A stretch of 59,935 nt of DNA from Candidatus Parcubacteria bacterium (GCA_021731405.1 JAKFXN010000006.1:1-59935), one strand, 5' to 3'; shown: positions 48,684-58,481, counted from the first letter of the stretch. Notes: generated from the sequence alone by a model not told the origin. Made by a program: numbers and translations.

Positions 48684-50642
48684 TTAATCTAAAAAGATAG
48701 TTGTCTCGTAGCCAGAGCTCGCGTCTCTTCCTTTTGGGTTGCCTCCCTCAACGTGTTTGGTGCTGATGTCATTAAGAAAGGAAGATGGGATATTTACTCG
48801 CTGACTGCCGTAAATAGTACGAATATGAGCGTAAGTCAAAAAGAGTTTTTTGGCAGCGCGAGTGAGAGCCACATAAAAAAGTCGCCGTTCTTCTTCGTGA
48901 TCAATACCAGTGTCATCAAGTCGCTCGTGTGGAAACAACCCCTCTTCGAGTCCGGTGATAAACACATACGGAAACTCTAAGCCTTTGGCAGCATGAATGG
49001 TCATCAGTCGAACAGCGTCGAGTTCCTCCTTATCTTTTAATTCGTCTTGGTCACTTTGAAGCGCTGCCGTTTCAATGAGTGCTTCAACCGCAGCTTCTGG
49101 AGATAGTTCGTCATACCTACGTCCGAGTGTCACGAGCTCGCCTAGGTTTTCTAGTCGGGATAGGTCATCTTCCGTACCATTTTTTTTGAGTTCAGTTTCA
49201 ATACCAGTACGTTTGATAATAAACTTCAGTGTTTCGGACAAGGGTTTGGTGCGAGCCTCATCAGCAATATCCATCATGATTTGGTCGAAGCGTTCAACTT
49301 TTTCAAGTGTTGCGCCCTTGAGCTCACTCCTTTTTCCTTCTATCACCTTAAGCATAGTTACCTTTCCAATGCCGCGAGCTGGTTCATTTATAACTCGTGC
49401 CAGATCAGCGTTACTGCCAGGGTTTAAAGCTAGCCTTAGGTATGAAAGGACGTCTTTGATTTCTTTTCGCTCGTAAAATTTTGTACCCAAAAGTTGGTAC
49501 TCAACTTGGTAGTTTAAGAACGCTTCCTCCAGTGCGCGTGACTGAAAGTTGGTCCGGTATAAGACTGCGATGTCAGTCGGATTATGTCCCTCCTCGATAA
49601 GAGCCTTAGCGGTTAGTGCCACATATTCCGCTTCATCTTGGCCGGTCATGGCCGCATAGAGCGTTATTTTCTCGCCTTCTTCATTGCTGGTGAACACTTC
49701 TTTAGCAACACGGTTTTTATTTTTCTCGATGATTTCGTTTGAAGCGGCAATAATGGTTTTGGTGGAACGATAATTTTCTTCGAGCAAAATAGTGTAAGCA
49801 CCAGGAAATTCTCGCTCAAACTGAAGAACGTTTTTTATATCTGCGCCACGCCATGAGTAAATATTTTGATCAATGTCCCCCACCACACAAATGTTTTGAT
49901 TGTTTCCAGCTAAAAGTTTTGCAATCGAAAACTGTACTGCATTAGTGTCTTGATATTCATCAACATGGATATATTTGTATCTCGTCTGCAAGGCTTCGCT
50001 CACCACTGGATTATTTTTTATAAGATTGAGTGTCTTAATAAGAAGATCATCAAAATCAAGAGCGTGTTCGCTTTTTAAAATATCTTCATAGTGTTCCCAG
50101 ACAGTGGCAGCAACTTGATCGGGAAACGTGCTTGCGTTGAGCTTATATTCACTAACGGAAAGCGCGTCACCCTTGGCTCTGGAAATTTTTCCTAAGATTT
50201 TTTTTGGCTCAAATTCTTTTGGATTGTACCCACCGCGCTCAAGCGCTGCCTTCACTGCTCTAACACTATCTGAACGGTCATAGATGGTGAAGTGTCGTGG
50301 CAGACCAAGATACTCATGAAACTCACGAAGGATACGTACCCCGAGAGCGTGAAAGGTGGTGACCATTGGCAGCGAGTCATAGATAGCTCGCTCTGAAGGG
50401 GGGTATTTTTTTACCAAGACCTCCACTCGCTCACGCATTTCTTTAGCCGCTTTGTTGGTGAAGGTAACGGCAAGGATGTTGTGTGGGGCTACTCCTTGGT
50501 GGATGATGTGAACAATGCGGTGAGTAATCACCCGAGTTTTCCCTGACCCTGCTCCCGCTAATACCAAAAGGGGTCCGCTCGTATGTAAAACAGCCTCTTT
50601 TTGCTTACTATTGAGGCCTTCAAGGTACGGAAAACTAATCAT
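48684..50642 (-). CDS. pcrA: UvrD/PcrA-type superfamily 1 helicase
   Basis: Walker A is AGAGSGKTRVI (Lys 35). Further SF1A motifs include VTFTNKAAKEMRERV, VDEYQDTNAVQ, VVGDIDQNIYSWRGAD, LEENYRST, VRLMTIHAAKGLEFPYVFITGLEEGLFPH and RRLFYVALTRAKK-like EERRLFYVALTRAAKKL. It unwinds DNA 3' to 5' during repair and replication restart. At 652 residues it lacks part of the usual C-terminal extension. A TATAGT box 19 bases before the ATG gives a leader of about 13 bases. Confidence 0.95.
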   Translation of the reverse strand: MISFPYLEGLNSKQKEAVLHTSGPLLVLAGAGSGKTRVITHRIVHIIHQGVAPHNILAVTFTNKAAKEMRERVEVLVKKYPPSERAIYDSLPMVTTFHALGVRILREFHEYLGLPRHFTIYDRSDSVRAVKAALERGGYNPKEFEPKKILGKISRAKGDALSVSEYKLNASTFPDQVAATVWEHYEDILKSEHALDFDDLLIKTLNLIKNNPVVSEALQTRYKYIHVDEYQDTNAVQFSIAKLLAGNNQNICVVGDIDQNIYSWRGADIKNVLQFEREFPGAYTILLEENYRSTKTIIAASNEIIEKNKNRVAKEVFTSNEEGEKITLYAAMTGQDEAEYVALTAKALIEEGHNPTDIAVLYRTNFQSRALEEAFLNYQVEYQLLGTKFYERKEIKDVLSYLRLALNPGSNADLARVINEPARGIGKVTMLKVIEGKRSELKGATLEKVERFDQIMMDIADEARTKPLSETLKFIIKRTGIETELKKNGTEDDLSRLENLGELVTLGRRYDELSPEAAVEALIETAALQSDQDELKDKEELDAVRLMTIHAAKGLEFPYVFITGLEEGLFPHERLDDTGIDHEEERRLFYVALTRAAKKLFLTYAHIRTIYGSQRVNIPSSFLNDISTKHVEGGNPKGRDASSGYETTIFLD

Positions 50643-50829
50643 AGAATAAGGTTAGGACACCACTATACCATAGCGAACAGGCTGCTAGGACGGGTAGTTT
50701 TAAAACTGAAATCAGAATGAAGAATAAATTCAAATACAAAATACGTGTAACGTCAATAGCTTTTATTCGGCTCAAAATAGACTTATTTAAGCGACTAAAG
50801 AATTAATACAACAAATGTGTATTCGTCAA
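50643..50829. other. AT-rich spacer upstream of uvrD
   Basis: Apart from the uvrD promoter near 50665 to 50672, I see no gene, repeat or strong hairpin in this stretch. Confidence 0.4.
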
Positions 50830-50920
50830 TTGCGCTCCCCTACTCCTCTAGTAGAATTGATGGATACCGATTTAAAAAGGTAGCAAGTCCTAAAAAAAGA
50901 GTGTCGCAAGACCTCTTTTT
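50830..50920 (+). promoter_or_regulatory. Promoter with early terminator (attenuator or small RNA) upstream of the M23 peptidase
   Basis: TTGCGC (50830-50835) and TAGAAT (50852-50857), 16 bases apart, predict a start near 50864. About 30 bases later a hairpin (50894-50920) with AAAAAGAG/CTCTTTTT and GTC/GAC stems around a GCAA tetraloop ends in a T run. The transcript would be about 60 bases unless the terminator is passed. A tiny frame MDTDLKR starts at 50860. It may control the peptidase gene at 51033 or be a free small RNA. Confidence 0.45.
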
Positions 50921-51032
50921 CTTTCCGAAATTTTCCGTAGTGGTAGAAATGCGGCGTGTCCATAACAAATAACTTATAAAACTCACAGTACAAGATTCTG
51001 AATCTAATAGTCGCCTAACTGAGGCAGGTCAG

Positions 51033-52067
51033 ATGACACATAAAAAAGCAAAAATATCTCCGTACCGAGTAGTTTTTGAGTACGTGGCTGTGTTGCTCGT
51101 TATTATTATTCCGATATCAGTTCATGCGGGTATCTTTAGTCTGGCTAAAGCCGGAAATAGCGAAGCGGCTTCAGAAATTATTGTCTACCCAAAGTCCGCA
51201 ATTGATATTCCCGTTCTTTCTGCTCTCCAAAACCCCAATCCGCAAGGTGCTCGAGGTGGCGCTGAGGTAGTGGTAAACGAAGGAGCTCTTGTGTCCTCTG
51301 GCCCAGTTGGTGAAGATGTGATTGCTACTGCCAAAGCCTCTTCAGGTGAAATTAGTGTCTACACGGTTCGATCAGAAGATACTCTCTCACATATTGCTGA
51401 GATGTACGGTGTGACCGTGAATACTATTATGTGGGCGAACGACCTTACCCGCGCGAGCAGCATTAAGGAAGGACAGACACTAATCATATTGCCGATTGCT
51501 GGTGTGAGACATACGGTAAAGCGTGGTGATACGGTCAACTCAATTGCAAAAGCGTACGAGGGAGATGCTGAAGAAATTATTGCGTACAATGAACTCGAAG
51601 CAGAGGCTGGTCTTGAAGTCGGTTCAACCATCGTAGTTCCTGGTGGGGCTATCCATACAGCGCCAGCAGTGAATAAGCTTGCGGCTTCTCCGGTTCGTAC
51701 TTCAGGTTCAAACTCTGCAGGAGGCAGTTGGCTCTCACACCCAGTACCGGGCGCTATTAAAAGCCAGGGACTTCACGGTTATAATGCGGTTGATCTCGCG
51801 GGGTCGCAGGGGGCAGCGGTTCGAGCTGCTGCTGCAGGAGAAGTAATTGTGTCTAAGAGTACTGGCTGGAATGGTGGATACGGACAGTACATTGTAATTC
51901 GTCATGCAAATGGCGCTCAGACATTGTACGCTCACCTCTCATCAAATAGTGTTGGTGTCGGGGCGTATGTAAATCAAGGAGAAGTGATTGCGGGTATGGG
52001 TAATACCGGACGTTCAACTGGCACACACCTCCACTTTGAAGTTCGCGGCGGCAGTAACCCATTTTAA
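51033..52067 (+). CDS. LysM and M23 (LytM) cell-wall peptidase
   Basis: A membrane anchor (residues 12 to 33) precedes two LysM repeats (about 108 to 154 and 159 to 203), then a Pro/Ser/Gly linker and an M23 domain. Zinc ligands are likely H248 and D254 (HGYNAVD) with the HLH motif at 332 to 334, and TLYAHLSSN is the catalytic loop. It binds peptidoglycan through LysM and cuts cross-links or activates amidases. The active-site set looks complete. It is a single gene with a long leader of about 170 bases that holds a terminator. Confidence 0.93.
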   Translation: MTHKKAKISPYRVVFEYVAVLLVIIIPISVHAGIFSLAKAGNSEAASEIIVYPKSAIDIPVLSALQNPNPQGARGGAEVVVNEGALVSSGPVGEDVIATAKASSGEISVYTVRSEDTLSHIAEMYGVTVNTIMWANDLTRASSIKEGQTLIILPIAGVRHTVKRGDTVNSIAKAYEGDAEEIIAYNELEAEAGLEVGSTIVVPGGAIHTAPAVNKLAASPVRTSGSNSAGGSWLSHPVPGAIKSQGLHGYNAVDLAGSQGAAVRAAAAGEVIVSKSTGWNGGYGQYIVIRHANGAQTLYAHLSSNSVGVGAYVNQGEVIAGMGNTGRSTGTHLHFEVRGGSNPF

Positions 52068-52081
52068 AGTTTTCATATATA

Positions 52082-52117
52082 AAGAAAGACCCCAAGGTTT
52101 ACCTTGGGGTCTTTCTT
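52082..52117. terminator. Bidirectional terminator between M23 peptidase and comM
   Basis: AAGAAAGACCCCAAGGT and ACCTTGGGGTCTTTCTT form a perfect 17-bp stem. The right arm reaches into the comM stop codon by two bases. Confidence 0.85.
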
Positions 52118-53630
52118 ATACATGCATACGGTACTGAAGCGCTTCCAGTACATGCGGTACTTGTATATCGTCACTTCCCCCTAGGTCTGCTATCGTTCGG
52201 GATACTTTAATGAGGCGATGATAACTGCGTGGAGACAAATTGAGTTTGGTGGAAGAGAGTTTCAGTAGATCCCCTACTTCCTTGGATAGCGTAATACAAA
52301 AATCTATATCTCGGCTAGTCATTTCTGCGTTGGTCGTTACCCCTCTTCCAACTAGGCGTTCTTTTTGAATGGTCCGAGCAGCCGTGATTTGGCTTCGAGC
52401 CGAGTCTGTCTCACCTTCCTTTCGTTTAAGGTTAGATAATGTTTCGTATGCCACATGAGGAACCTCAATCCAGAGATCAATTCTATCTAAGATAGGTCCC
52501 GATATTTTTTCTTTGTATGTTTCTTGCATTGCCCTTCCCAAATCGGTGGTACCATTTTCTTTTCCGCGGTAGGGATTAAGAGCAGCAATCAAAATAAAAT
52601 CAGCGGGAAAGATAGCGTTCCCTTGTACTCGCGAAATACTCACCACTCTATCTTCAAGTGGCTGCCTGAGTGCGTCGAGAGAACGTCTTTCAAATTCAGG
52701 AAATTCATCCATGAAGAGGACACCTTTGTGTGCGAGTGTGACCTCGCCTGGTTTGGGATGTGTACCTCCGCCCACGAGAGCAGTATGTGAAGCGGTGTGG
52801 TGCGGGGAGCGGAAAGGCGGCCTACCGCTTAGTGTCGGCGTTCCTCCACATAAAGAGTGGATGGCTGTGACAGCCAAGAGGTCTTCACGGCTTAAGGTTG
52901 GAAGCAATCCTTGAAAGGCGCGAGCGAGCATGGTCTTTCCTGTCCCCGGAGGACCAACCAAAAGTACGTTGTGTCTTCCTGCTGCCGCAATGATGAGTGC
53001 CCGCTTAGCGCTTTCTTGTCCTTTGATGTCTTCAAGCACAACCTGATTTTCTGGAGTGTCAGAATCACTCACGCTGGTGAGGGGTGTTACTGGTAAGCGG
53101 GCGTGTTTGGGATGTTTCTTTTCAAGATGTCTTACCACTTCAAGGAGCGACTCTGCTCCATAAATAGTAATACCGTCAATCAAAGCCGCTTCAGATGCGC
53201 TACTTTTAGGAACAATAATTTCTGTATAACCGTACTCCTTAGCCGCCATCACCATATTGAGTACGCCACGAACTGATTGGAGGGCGCCATCAAGTCCAAG
53301 TTCTCCGACAAAAATAATACCAGCTGGATTTTCTATCTCTCCTGCCGCAGAGAGATAGGCTATGGCGATTGGGAGGTCAAATAACGGGCCGTCTTTTTTT
53401 AAATCAGCAGGTGAAAGTGAAATGGTAATTTTTTGGTTTTTGCTTTTAGGTGACTCAAAGCCAGAGTGTTTAATTGCACTACTGACACGGTCTTTAGATT
53501 CTTCAATCGCCTTCCCTGCTAAGCCAACAATTGAAAACGAATGCAGACCTCGTGAGAGGTCTGCTTCAATACGGACAATAGTACCAGAGAGAACATGCGG
53601 CTGAACAGTGTGTACGAGTGCAACGCTCAT
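52116..53630 (-). CDS. comM: ComM/YifB Mg-chelatase-like AAA+ helicase
   Basis: An N-terminal ChlI-like domain (VEADLSRGLHSFSIVGLAGKAIEESKDRV) is followed by the AAA+ core with Walker A VLLVGPPGTGKTMLARAF (near residue 224) and GVLFMDEFPEF, then a C-terminal region with RSYHRLIKVSRTIADLGGSDDI. The 504 residues are normal length. In transformable bacteria ComM drives branch migration during uptake of foreign DNA, so its presence fits a genome with PilB. It forms an operon with the DksA-like gene upstream. Confidence 0.95.
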   Translation of the reverse strand: MSVALVHTVQPHVLSGTIVRIEADLSRGLHSFSIVGLAGKAIEESKDRVSSAIKHSGFESPKSKNQKITISLSPADLKKDGPLFDLPIAIAYLSAAGEIENPAGIIFVGELGLDGALQSVRGVLNMVMAAKEYGYTEIIVPKSSASEAALIDGITIYGAESLLEVVRHLEKKHPKHARLPVTPLTSVSDSDTPENQVVLEDIKGQESAKRALIIAAAGRHNVLLVGPPGTGKTMLARAFQGLLPTLSREDLLAVTAIHSLCGGTPTLSGRPPFRSPHHTASHTALVGGGTHPKPGEVTLAHKGVLFMDEFPEFERRSLDALRQPLEDRVVSISRVQGNAIFPADFILIAALNPYRGKENGTTDLGRAMQETYKEKISGPILDRIDLWIEVPHVAYETLSNLKRKEGETDSARSQITAARTIQKERLVGRGVTTNAEMTSRDIDFCITLSKEVGDLLKLSSTKLNLSPRSYHRLIKVSRTIADLGGSDDIQVPHVLEALQYRMHV

Positions 53631-53633
53631 GTA

Positions 53634-54011
53634 TTACATTGGCAGCTGAGATTCTTCATTCATGTGGGCAATGCAGGTGCGGGCATCAGGACGTGCATCG
53701 AGACGCTTTTCTTCTATCTGTTCCCCACTCACTTCACAGATACCATACGTTCCAGCATCAATTTTTTTCAAAGCGCGTTTAATATCTCTATATTCCCGCT
53801 CTAGGTCAGATAAGGTGGCTCTCCGTTCGTTCCATGATTCTACAAAATCAGCGCTAGTGTTTTCGTCGGCGTCTTCGTTACTAATATCTTGATCTGGGAC
53901 AGCTTCCCAATTATCGTTCACTGCATCATAAACTCCAATGGTCGAAAGCTCGGTTACAACAGCCACGAGAGCAGCGTCGAGCTTGTCTTTGTAAAAAGCA
54001 GTATCTTTCAT
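53634..54011 (-). CDS. DksA/TraR-like protein with altered zinc site
   Basis: The coiled-coil half (residues 50 to 85, LSDLEREYRDIKRALKKIDAGTYG) leads into the zinc region C92-E-V-S95-G, then RLDARPDA, then C113-I-A-H116. In DksA the four ligands are all Cys; here two are Ser and His, so zinc binding may use C2H or be lost. DksA-type proteins bind the RNA polymerase secondary channel. At 125 residues it is close to the family's length. It lies three bases upstream of comM. Confidence 0.85.
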   Translation of the reverse strand: MKDTAFYKDKLDAALVAVVTELSTIGVYDAVNDNWEAVPDQDISNEDADENTSADFVESWNERRATLSDLEREYRDIKRALKKIDAGTYGICEVSGEQIEEKRLDARPDARTCIAHMNEESQLPM

Positions 54012-54012
54012 A

Positions 54013-55581
54013 TTATGGTGTTCTTAGATTAAGTAATTCAGTAAAGTCAGCACTGTTGGTGGCAATAAAGACTAGGTTTCCATGTACCCCGTAAAGCAAT
54101 CGCTCTGTCCCGCTTTCTGTTTTTAAGACGCGGACGTCTAATCCTCCGAGTGACGCATCAATAAATTTTGGTTGTAGTTCTGCACCAGTAATACCGTAGA
54201 GAGTATTAATATCAGCTCCCATAGTTTCCTCCCAAGCAAGAAGCCCCCCCTTTGCTGTTACTAGATCAGTGACCTGCAGGAGCATAAATGGTTGTCTTTC
54301 ACTGGTGTAGCCAAATCTCACTTGTGAGATACCTTGAGCAAAACTTTGTTCAAGTGAGACTCCGAGTAATGAGAGTAAGAGGTGAGGTGGAATAAGTTCA
54401 TTTTGTTCAGTTACAAACACGATTTGGGTTGTTGCTTCAAGGCTACTACGTATATCCACCAAAGCTTCAAAAACACTCTCTCTGTTTATGGTGGTAAGAG
54501 GGACTTCTTTGCGGTCGCTATTGATGAGTGGTGTAAGTTCCCGCGCGCTAAGAGTGGTGTTTGTATCTTCTTCTAGCCCGTTCAGCATAAAGTATCCATA
54601 GGTACCAAGGACCACAAGCGCTAGTACTGCTGCTGAGACACCAAGCGCTAGGGTGTTGGTGTCGATATGTAAAATAGTACTGAGGCGAGAAACTTTTTCT
54701 CTCATTGTTACCGGTTCTGGTTCTGTAACATTTTCAATAATCGGAGCAGGAGCAACAACTTCTATGATTGGTTCAGGTTCAACAGTGACTTCAGGTTCAG
54801 TTGCTATGAGAGGGACTTCTGGCTTTACAACTAGCGGAGGAGTAACAACACTCACTCTTTGAACGTCTTTTTTAACTACAATCTCTTCCGGTGAAGTGCG
54901 GTAACTTTTTCGGCTCACAAATTGCACGTTAGAAATCGCTGCCTTCTTACTTGTTTCGAGCAAGAGGAATCCAGGTTCTGTCTTAGCACTCCAGCTTGTG
55001 TGCGAAGGCTCCTTCTCAGCTTCTTCTTGGCGTTGGCGAATGCGTTCGTGGATTGAAGAAAAATCTGAAGTAGCCAACTTACCCGTAGCAGATGTCGCTT
55101 TTTGAATAACTCCCTTCCGACGTGATGTTTCGGGGATTGTATACTTCGGCTGCTTCTTTACTTGGTAAGAAAGTTTTTTATCCGCAAACCACTGTTTGAT
55201 GGAGGTAACGATAGCTGGTAAAAGCTTGAAACGGTCACGTTTGGTGTCAGTGATGATGGTCGCAGCAGCAGCGTCTTCATTATCAACAATAAAGGTCGTG
55301 TTACTTGAGCTGGCATTAGCAGAGGTTATCTTTTTGATACTCCCTGGTAGTGGAGCTCGTCTCCCCTCGCGCGCAACACTTGGCGAGGCAATAATTGGTG
55401 GCATCGAAACAACCTTTGGTTTTTTTGTTAAAAACGATTCTTTTGGAGCAGGATCTTCATTCACAGTAATAACTGCTTCAGTCTCAGGAGTGAGACCTTT
55501 TTCTTTACGCTTAGACTCGAGGTCTTTGGCGTAGGTGCGAAGTGGCGGCAATTTACTCGGCTGTGGCTTTTGAGTATCCAT
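54013..55581 (-). CDS. Membrane-anchored protein with long disordered cytoplasmic region
   Basis: The first 300 residues are low-complexity, Lys/Pro/Thr-rich, with repeated PEP and VEPEP runs. One membrane helix follows (LALGVSAAVLALVVLGTYGYFML), then about 190 external residues with segments such as VFVTEQNELIPPHLLLSLLGVSLEQSFAQGISQVRF. I recognise no family. The frame begins at TTG 55587; ATG 55581 is favoured because a TACTAT box lies five bases before it. It starts the transcript with the DksA-like and comM genes. Confidence 0.65.
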   Translation of the reverse strand: MDTQKPQPSKLPPLRTYAKDLESKRKEKGLTPETEAVITVNEDPAPKESFLTKKPKVVSMPPIIASPSVAREGRRAPLPGSIKKITSANASSSNTTFIVDNEDAAAATIITDTKRDRFKLLPAIVTSIKQWFADKKLSYQVKKQPKYTIPETSRRKGVIQKATSATGKLATSDFSSIHERIRQRQEEAEKEPSHTSWSAKTEPGFLLLETSKKAAISNVQFVSRKSYRTSPEEIVVKKDVQRVSVVTPPLVVKPEVPLIATEPEVTVEPEPIIEVVAPAPIIENVTEPEPVTMREKVSRLSTILHIDTNTLALGVSAAVLALVVLGTYGYFMLNGLEEDTNTTLSARELTPLINSDRKEVPLTTINRESVFEALVDIRSSLEATTQIVFVTEQNELIPPHLLLSLLGVSLEQSFAQGISQVRFGYTSERQPFMLLQVTDLVTAKGGLLAWEETMGADINTLYGITGAELQPKFIDASLGGLDVRVLKTESGTERLLYGVHGNLVFIATNSADFTELLNLRTP

Positions 55582-55632
55582 TCCCAATAGTATGACACGG
55601 ATTCCATTCTTTGTGGCAGGGCGCCTGTGGCT

Positions 55633-57759
55633 TTATTTTGCGTCTTTTAGGTTTCTTTTACTGGCAAATTCTGGGTCTGCCTGCTTAATGGAAAGTCCAA
55701 TTTTGCCATCCTCAAGCTTGCTCACCACTACGGGGACAGATTCTCCAACCATAAGTACACCATCGAGTGTCTCCAGTCTAAAAGGAGCAATTTCTGAAAT
55801 GTGAATCAAGCCTTCGTTATAGGCATCAAGGCGAGCAAAGGCTCCAAAAGCAGCTATTTTGGTGACCGTAACGTCTAGGCGTTCCCCAATCTCGTAGCGT
55901 CTTGTGAGCGCTCTGATCTTATCTGCAGCTTTTGAGGCGCTTTCAGCCTTACCAGTAACGTAGACCGTGCCATCTTCTTCGATGGTTATTTCTTCTACCC
56001 CAGTTTCGTCTTTAATGCCGTTTATGGTTTTTCCACCTGAGCCAATCACCAATCCAATTTGTTCTGGAAGTATGTTAAGTGAGATGATTTCAGGGGCACG
56101 TGGCGAGATAGTCGCTCTCGGAATTGCTATTTCAGACGTCATAACTTCAAGGATGTGCAATCGAGCCGTTTTGGCTTTTGAGAGTGCTTCACTCAGTATA
56201 GAGACAGAAATTCCGTCTACCTTTACGTCCATCTGAATTGCGGTTATTCCCTCAGTTGTACCGGCAACCTTAAAGTCCATATCCCCAAACTCATCTTCAG
56301 GTCCTTGAATGTCAGTTAAGAGTGCGTACTTATCGTCCAGTATCATGACTCCTGAGGCAATTCCCGCGACGGCTCTTGTGATCGGGACTCCCCCATCCAT
56401 GAGAGCCAAACTAGAAGCGCAGACCGAACCCATTGAGCTTGAGCCGTTACTCGACATTGTTTCTGAGACGAGTCGAATGGTATATGGAAAAGCAGACAAG
56501 GGTGGAATGACAGGTACCAGTGCCTTTTCTGCCAGAGCTCCATGTCCAATCATGCGACGATTGAAGCCTCCTACTCGTCCCGTTTCGCCAACTGAAAACG
56601 GCGGGAAGTTATAGTGATGCATGAATTGTTTTTTGCCGTCGCGCTCTTCTACCGTATCAATCATTTGAGCAGCGTCAGGTCCACCAAGGGTAAGGGCTGA
56701 AAAGATTCGTGTGCCGCCACGGTAGAAAATTCCAGAGCCATGAAGGACGGGAGAGATGCCGCCGGCTTGGGCGTAGAGTTCTCGCACGGTGTCCATGTCT
56801 CGTCCGTCCGCTCTTTCTCCTCTAAGAACTGCACCAAGGTGGAGTTCTTTGTCGACCATTTCTTCAAAAAAGACACCCGCCACTTTGCTGTCGATGGATT
56901 CTGTTTGCTCTGTCGCTACTGCTGTCAGGAAGACATCCTTCAGTTCATAGATATGGTCCTTCCCTGCCCTTTTTGAGAAAAGTGTATTAATGAGTCTGGT
57001 CTTAAATTGGTTTTCGTAAAGAGAAAGTAGTACTTCTGGTATTTCAGGAGCGAGGAATATTTTTTTTGTTTTTCCAATCTCAGCAAAAATAGCCACTTGG
57101 AATTTTTCCAACTGGGCGTGAATCACTGCGGCTTCTGCTAAGAGTGAAACAATGCTTTCTTCGCTTGTTTCATAAGCTGCTGTTTCGATCATATTTATCT
57201 TGCCATCTTTCCCGCAAGCAAGTAGTTCAATATCGAGGTCATCATTGACTCGGTCAAGGTAGGTGGGGTTTACTAAAATGGCTTGGTCACTTTTTCTTCG
57301 AGCCAGCCGCGCAACACCAACTGGTCCATTCCATGGAATATCAGATACCCCAAGAGCCAACGAAGCACCGATGACTCCAAGGATGTCCGGATCGTCTTCA
57401 CCGATTGCGAGCACGGTCACCACAATCTGCACGTCTACTTTAAGGTGTGCCGGAAAAAGTGGCCTGATGGTTCTGTCGACAATGCGCGCTGAGAGGACTG
57501 CTTCATCACTTGGCTTTCCTTCACGACGCATAAATCGACTACCGAGGATTTCTCCTGCGGCATAAAACTTTTCTTCAAATTCAACTGAGAGCGGAAAATA
57601 CGGTAACCCCGGATTTGATTTTCCCATCACGGCAGTAACTAGGACCACCGTCTCTCCGTAGTGAACCATTACAGACCCATTGGTGTGTGTGGTCAGGTCG
57701 TTAAATTCTGCGGTCAGAGTCTTTCCTCCAAACTCGGTTGTGAAAACTTTTTTTTGCAT
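55633..57759 (-). CDS. pnp: Polyribonucleotide nucleotidyltransferase (PNPase)
   Basis: Two RNase PH domains (FGGKTLTAEFNDLTTHTNGSVMVHYGETVVLVTAVMG and LRGERADGRDMDTVRELYAQ) flank a helical linker. A KH domain (IGLVIGSGGKTINGIKDETG) and an S1 domain (GERLDVTVTKIAAFGAFARLD) end the 708 residues. It degrades RNA from the 3' end using phosphate. It lies downstream of rpsO and the NYN gene, near the classical rpsO-pnp order. The start at 57759 is the first ATG after a TTAATA/TAATAC-type AT-rich stretch. Confidence 0.97.
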   Translation of the reverse strand: MQKKVFTTEFGGKTLTAEFNDLTTHTNGSVMVHYGETVVLVTAVMGKSNPGLPYFPLSVEFEEKFYAAGEILGSRFMRREGKPSDEAVLSARIVDRTIRPLFPAHLKVDVQIVVTVLAIGEDDPDILGVIGASLALGVSDIPWNGPVGVARLARRKSDQAILVNPTYLDRVNDDLDIELLACGKDGKINMIETAAYETSEESIVSLLAEAAVIHAQLEKFQVAIFAEIGKTKKIFLAPEIPEVLLSLYENQFKTRLINTLFSKRAGKDHIYELKDVFLTAVATEQTESIDSKVAGVFFEEMVDKELHLGAVLRGERADGRDMDTVRELYAQAGGISPVLHGSGIFYRGGTRIFSALTLGGPDAAQMIDTVEERDGKKQFMHHYNFPPFSVGETGRVGGFNRRMIGHGALAEKALVPVIPPLSAFPYTIRLVSETMSSNGSSSMGSVCASSLALMDGGVPITRAVAGIASGVMILDDKYALLTDIQGPEDEFGDMDFKVAGTTEGITAIQMDVKVDGISVSILSEALSKAKTARLHILEVMTSEIAIPRATISPRAPEIISLNILPEQIGLVIGSGGKTINGIKDETGVEEITIEEDGTVYVTGKAESASKAADKIRALTRRYEIGERLDVTVTKIAAFGAFARLDAYNEGLIHISEIAPFRLETLDGVLMVGESVPVVVSKLEDGKIGLSIKQADPEFASKRNLKDAK

Positions 57760-57854
57760 ACACGTATTAACTCAGTGACCTCTACAAGTTTTAGATTTCA
57801 AATGTTGAAACCTACCTACTTGTAGAGCTCGTTTATAATTCCTAGAGCATAACA

Positions 57855-57892
57855 AAGACGGTCGTCGATACACAAGTATCGACGACCGTCTT
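57855..57892. terminator. Terminator of the NYN gene
   Basis: AAGACGGTCGTCGATAC and GTATCGACGACCGTCTT form a perfect 17-bp stem with a four-base loop. Confidence 0.85.
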
Positions 57893-57896
57893 ATTT

Positions 57897-58481
57897 TTAG
57901 TTTCCTCGCTCTCGGTTTCCGTTGTTGGTCATCTTTTTAATTTGTTTACGGAGCCCTGACTTTTTCTTGCTGGTCTTGTATCCAATGAGAAACTCACTTG
58001 GGTTTTCGTCCATATCGATAAAATCATCTACAACTTCTCGGAGTCTTCCTGAAGCAGAGCGACCAAACGTAATCACCTCTACCTGACAGCCTTGGTTTTT
58101 GACATACTCCACCAGCGGAATAAAATCGCCATCGCCAGTTGCGAGAATAATGGCGTCAACTTTGTTGGCGAGCTTGATGGCGTCAATTGCGAGACCAACA
58201 TCCCAGTCTGCCTTCTTTGCTCCGCCGTAAAATATTTGAAGATCTTTGGTTTTGATTTCGATGCCTACCTTTTCGAGAGCTTCAAAAAAGGGAGCCTCTT
58301 CCCCGCTCTCAGTGTTTACTACGTATGAGAGCGCACGAATGAGTTTGCGATCTCCGAGAGCGGCTTTGACGACGGCAGCGAAGTTTACTTTAGATTTGTA
58401 TAAATTTTTTGCGCTGTGGTAGAGGTTTTGTGTGTCTATCAAAATAGCGACGCGTTGTTCCGGGTGTCGAATTATACCCAT
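57897..58481 (-). CDS. NYN-domain (LabA/DUF88-like) ribonuclease-like protein
   Basis: The PIN-like fold has AILIDTQNLYHSAKNLY near the start with the first Asp, then DVGLAIDAIKLANKVDAIILATGDGDFIPLVEYV with three more acids, then VEVITFGRSAS. These are the metal-binding residues of NYN domains, likely RNA-cleaving. The 194 residues end in a basic tail (KKKSGLRKQIKKMTNNGNRERGN) that may bind RNA. It lies between rpsO and pnp, a suitable neighbourhood for RNA turnover. TATATA lies five bases before its ATG. Confidence 0.9.
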   Translation of the reverse strand: MGIIRHPEQRVAILIDTQNLYHSAKNLYKSKVNFAAVVKAALGDRKLIRALSYVVNTESGEEAPFFEALEKVGIEIKTKDLQIFYGGAKKADWDVGLAIDAIKLANKVDAIILATGDGDFIPLVEYVKNQGCQVEVITFGRSASGRLREVVDDFIDMDENPSEFLIGYKTSKKKSGLRKQIKKMTNNGNRERGN

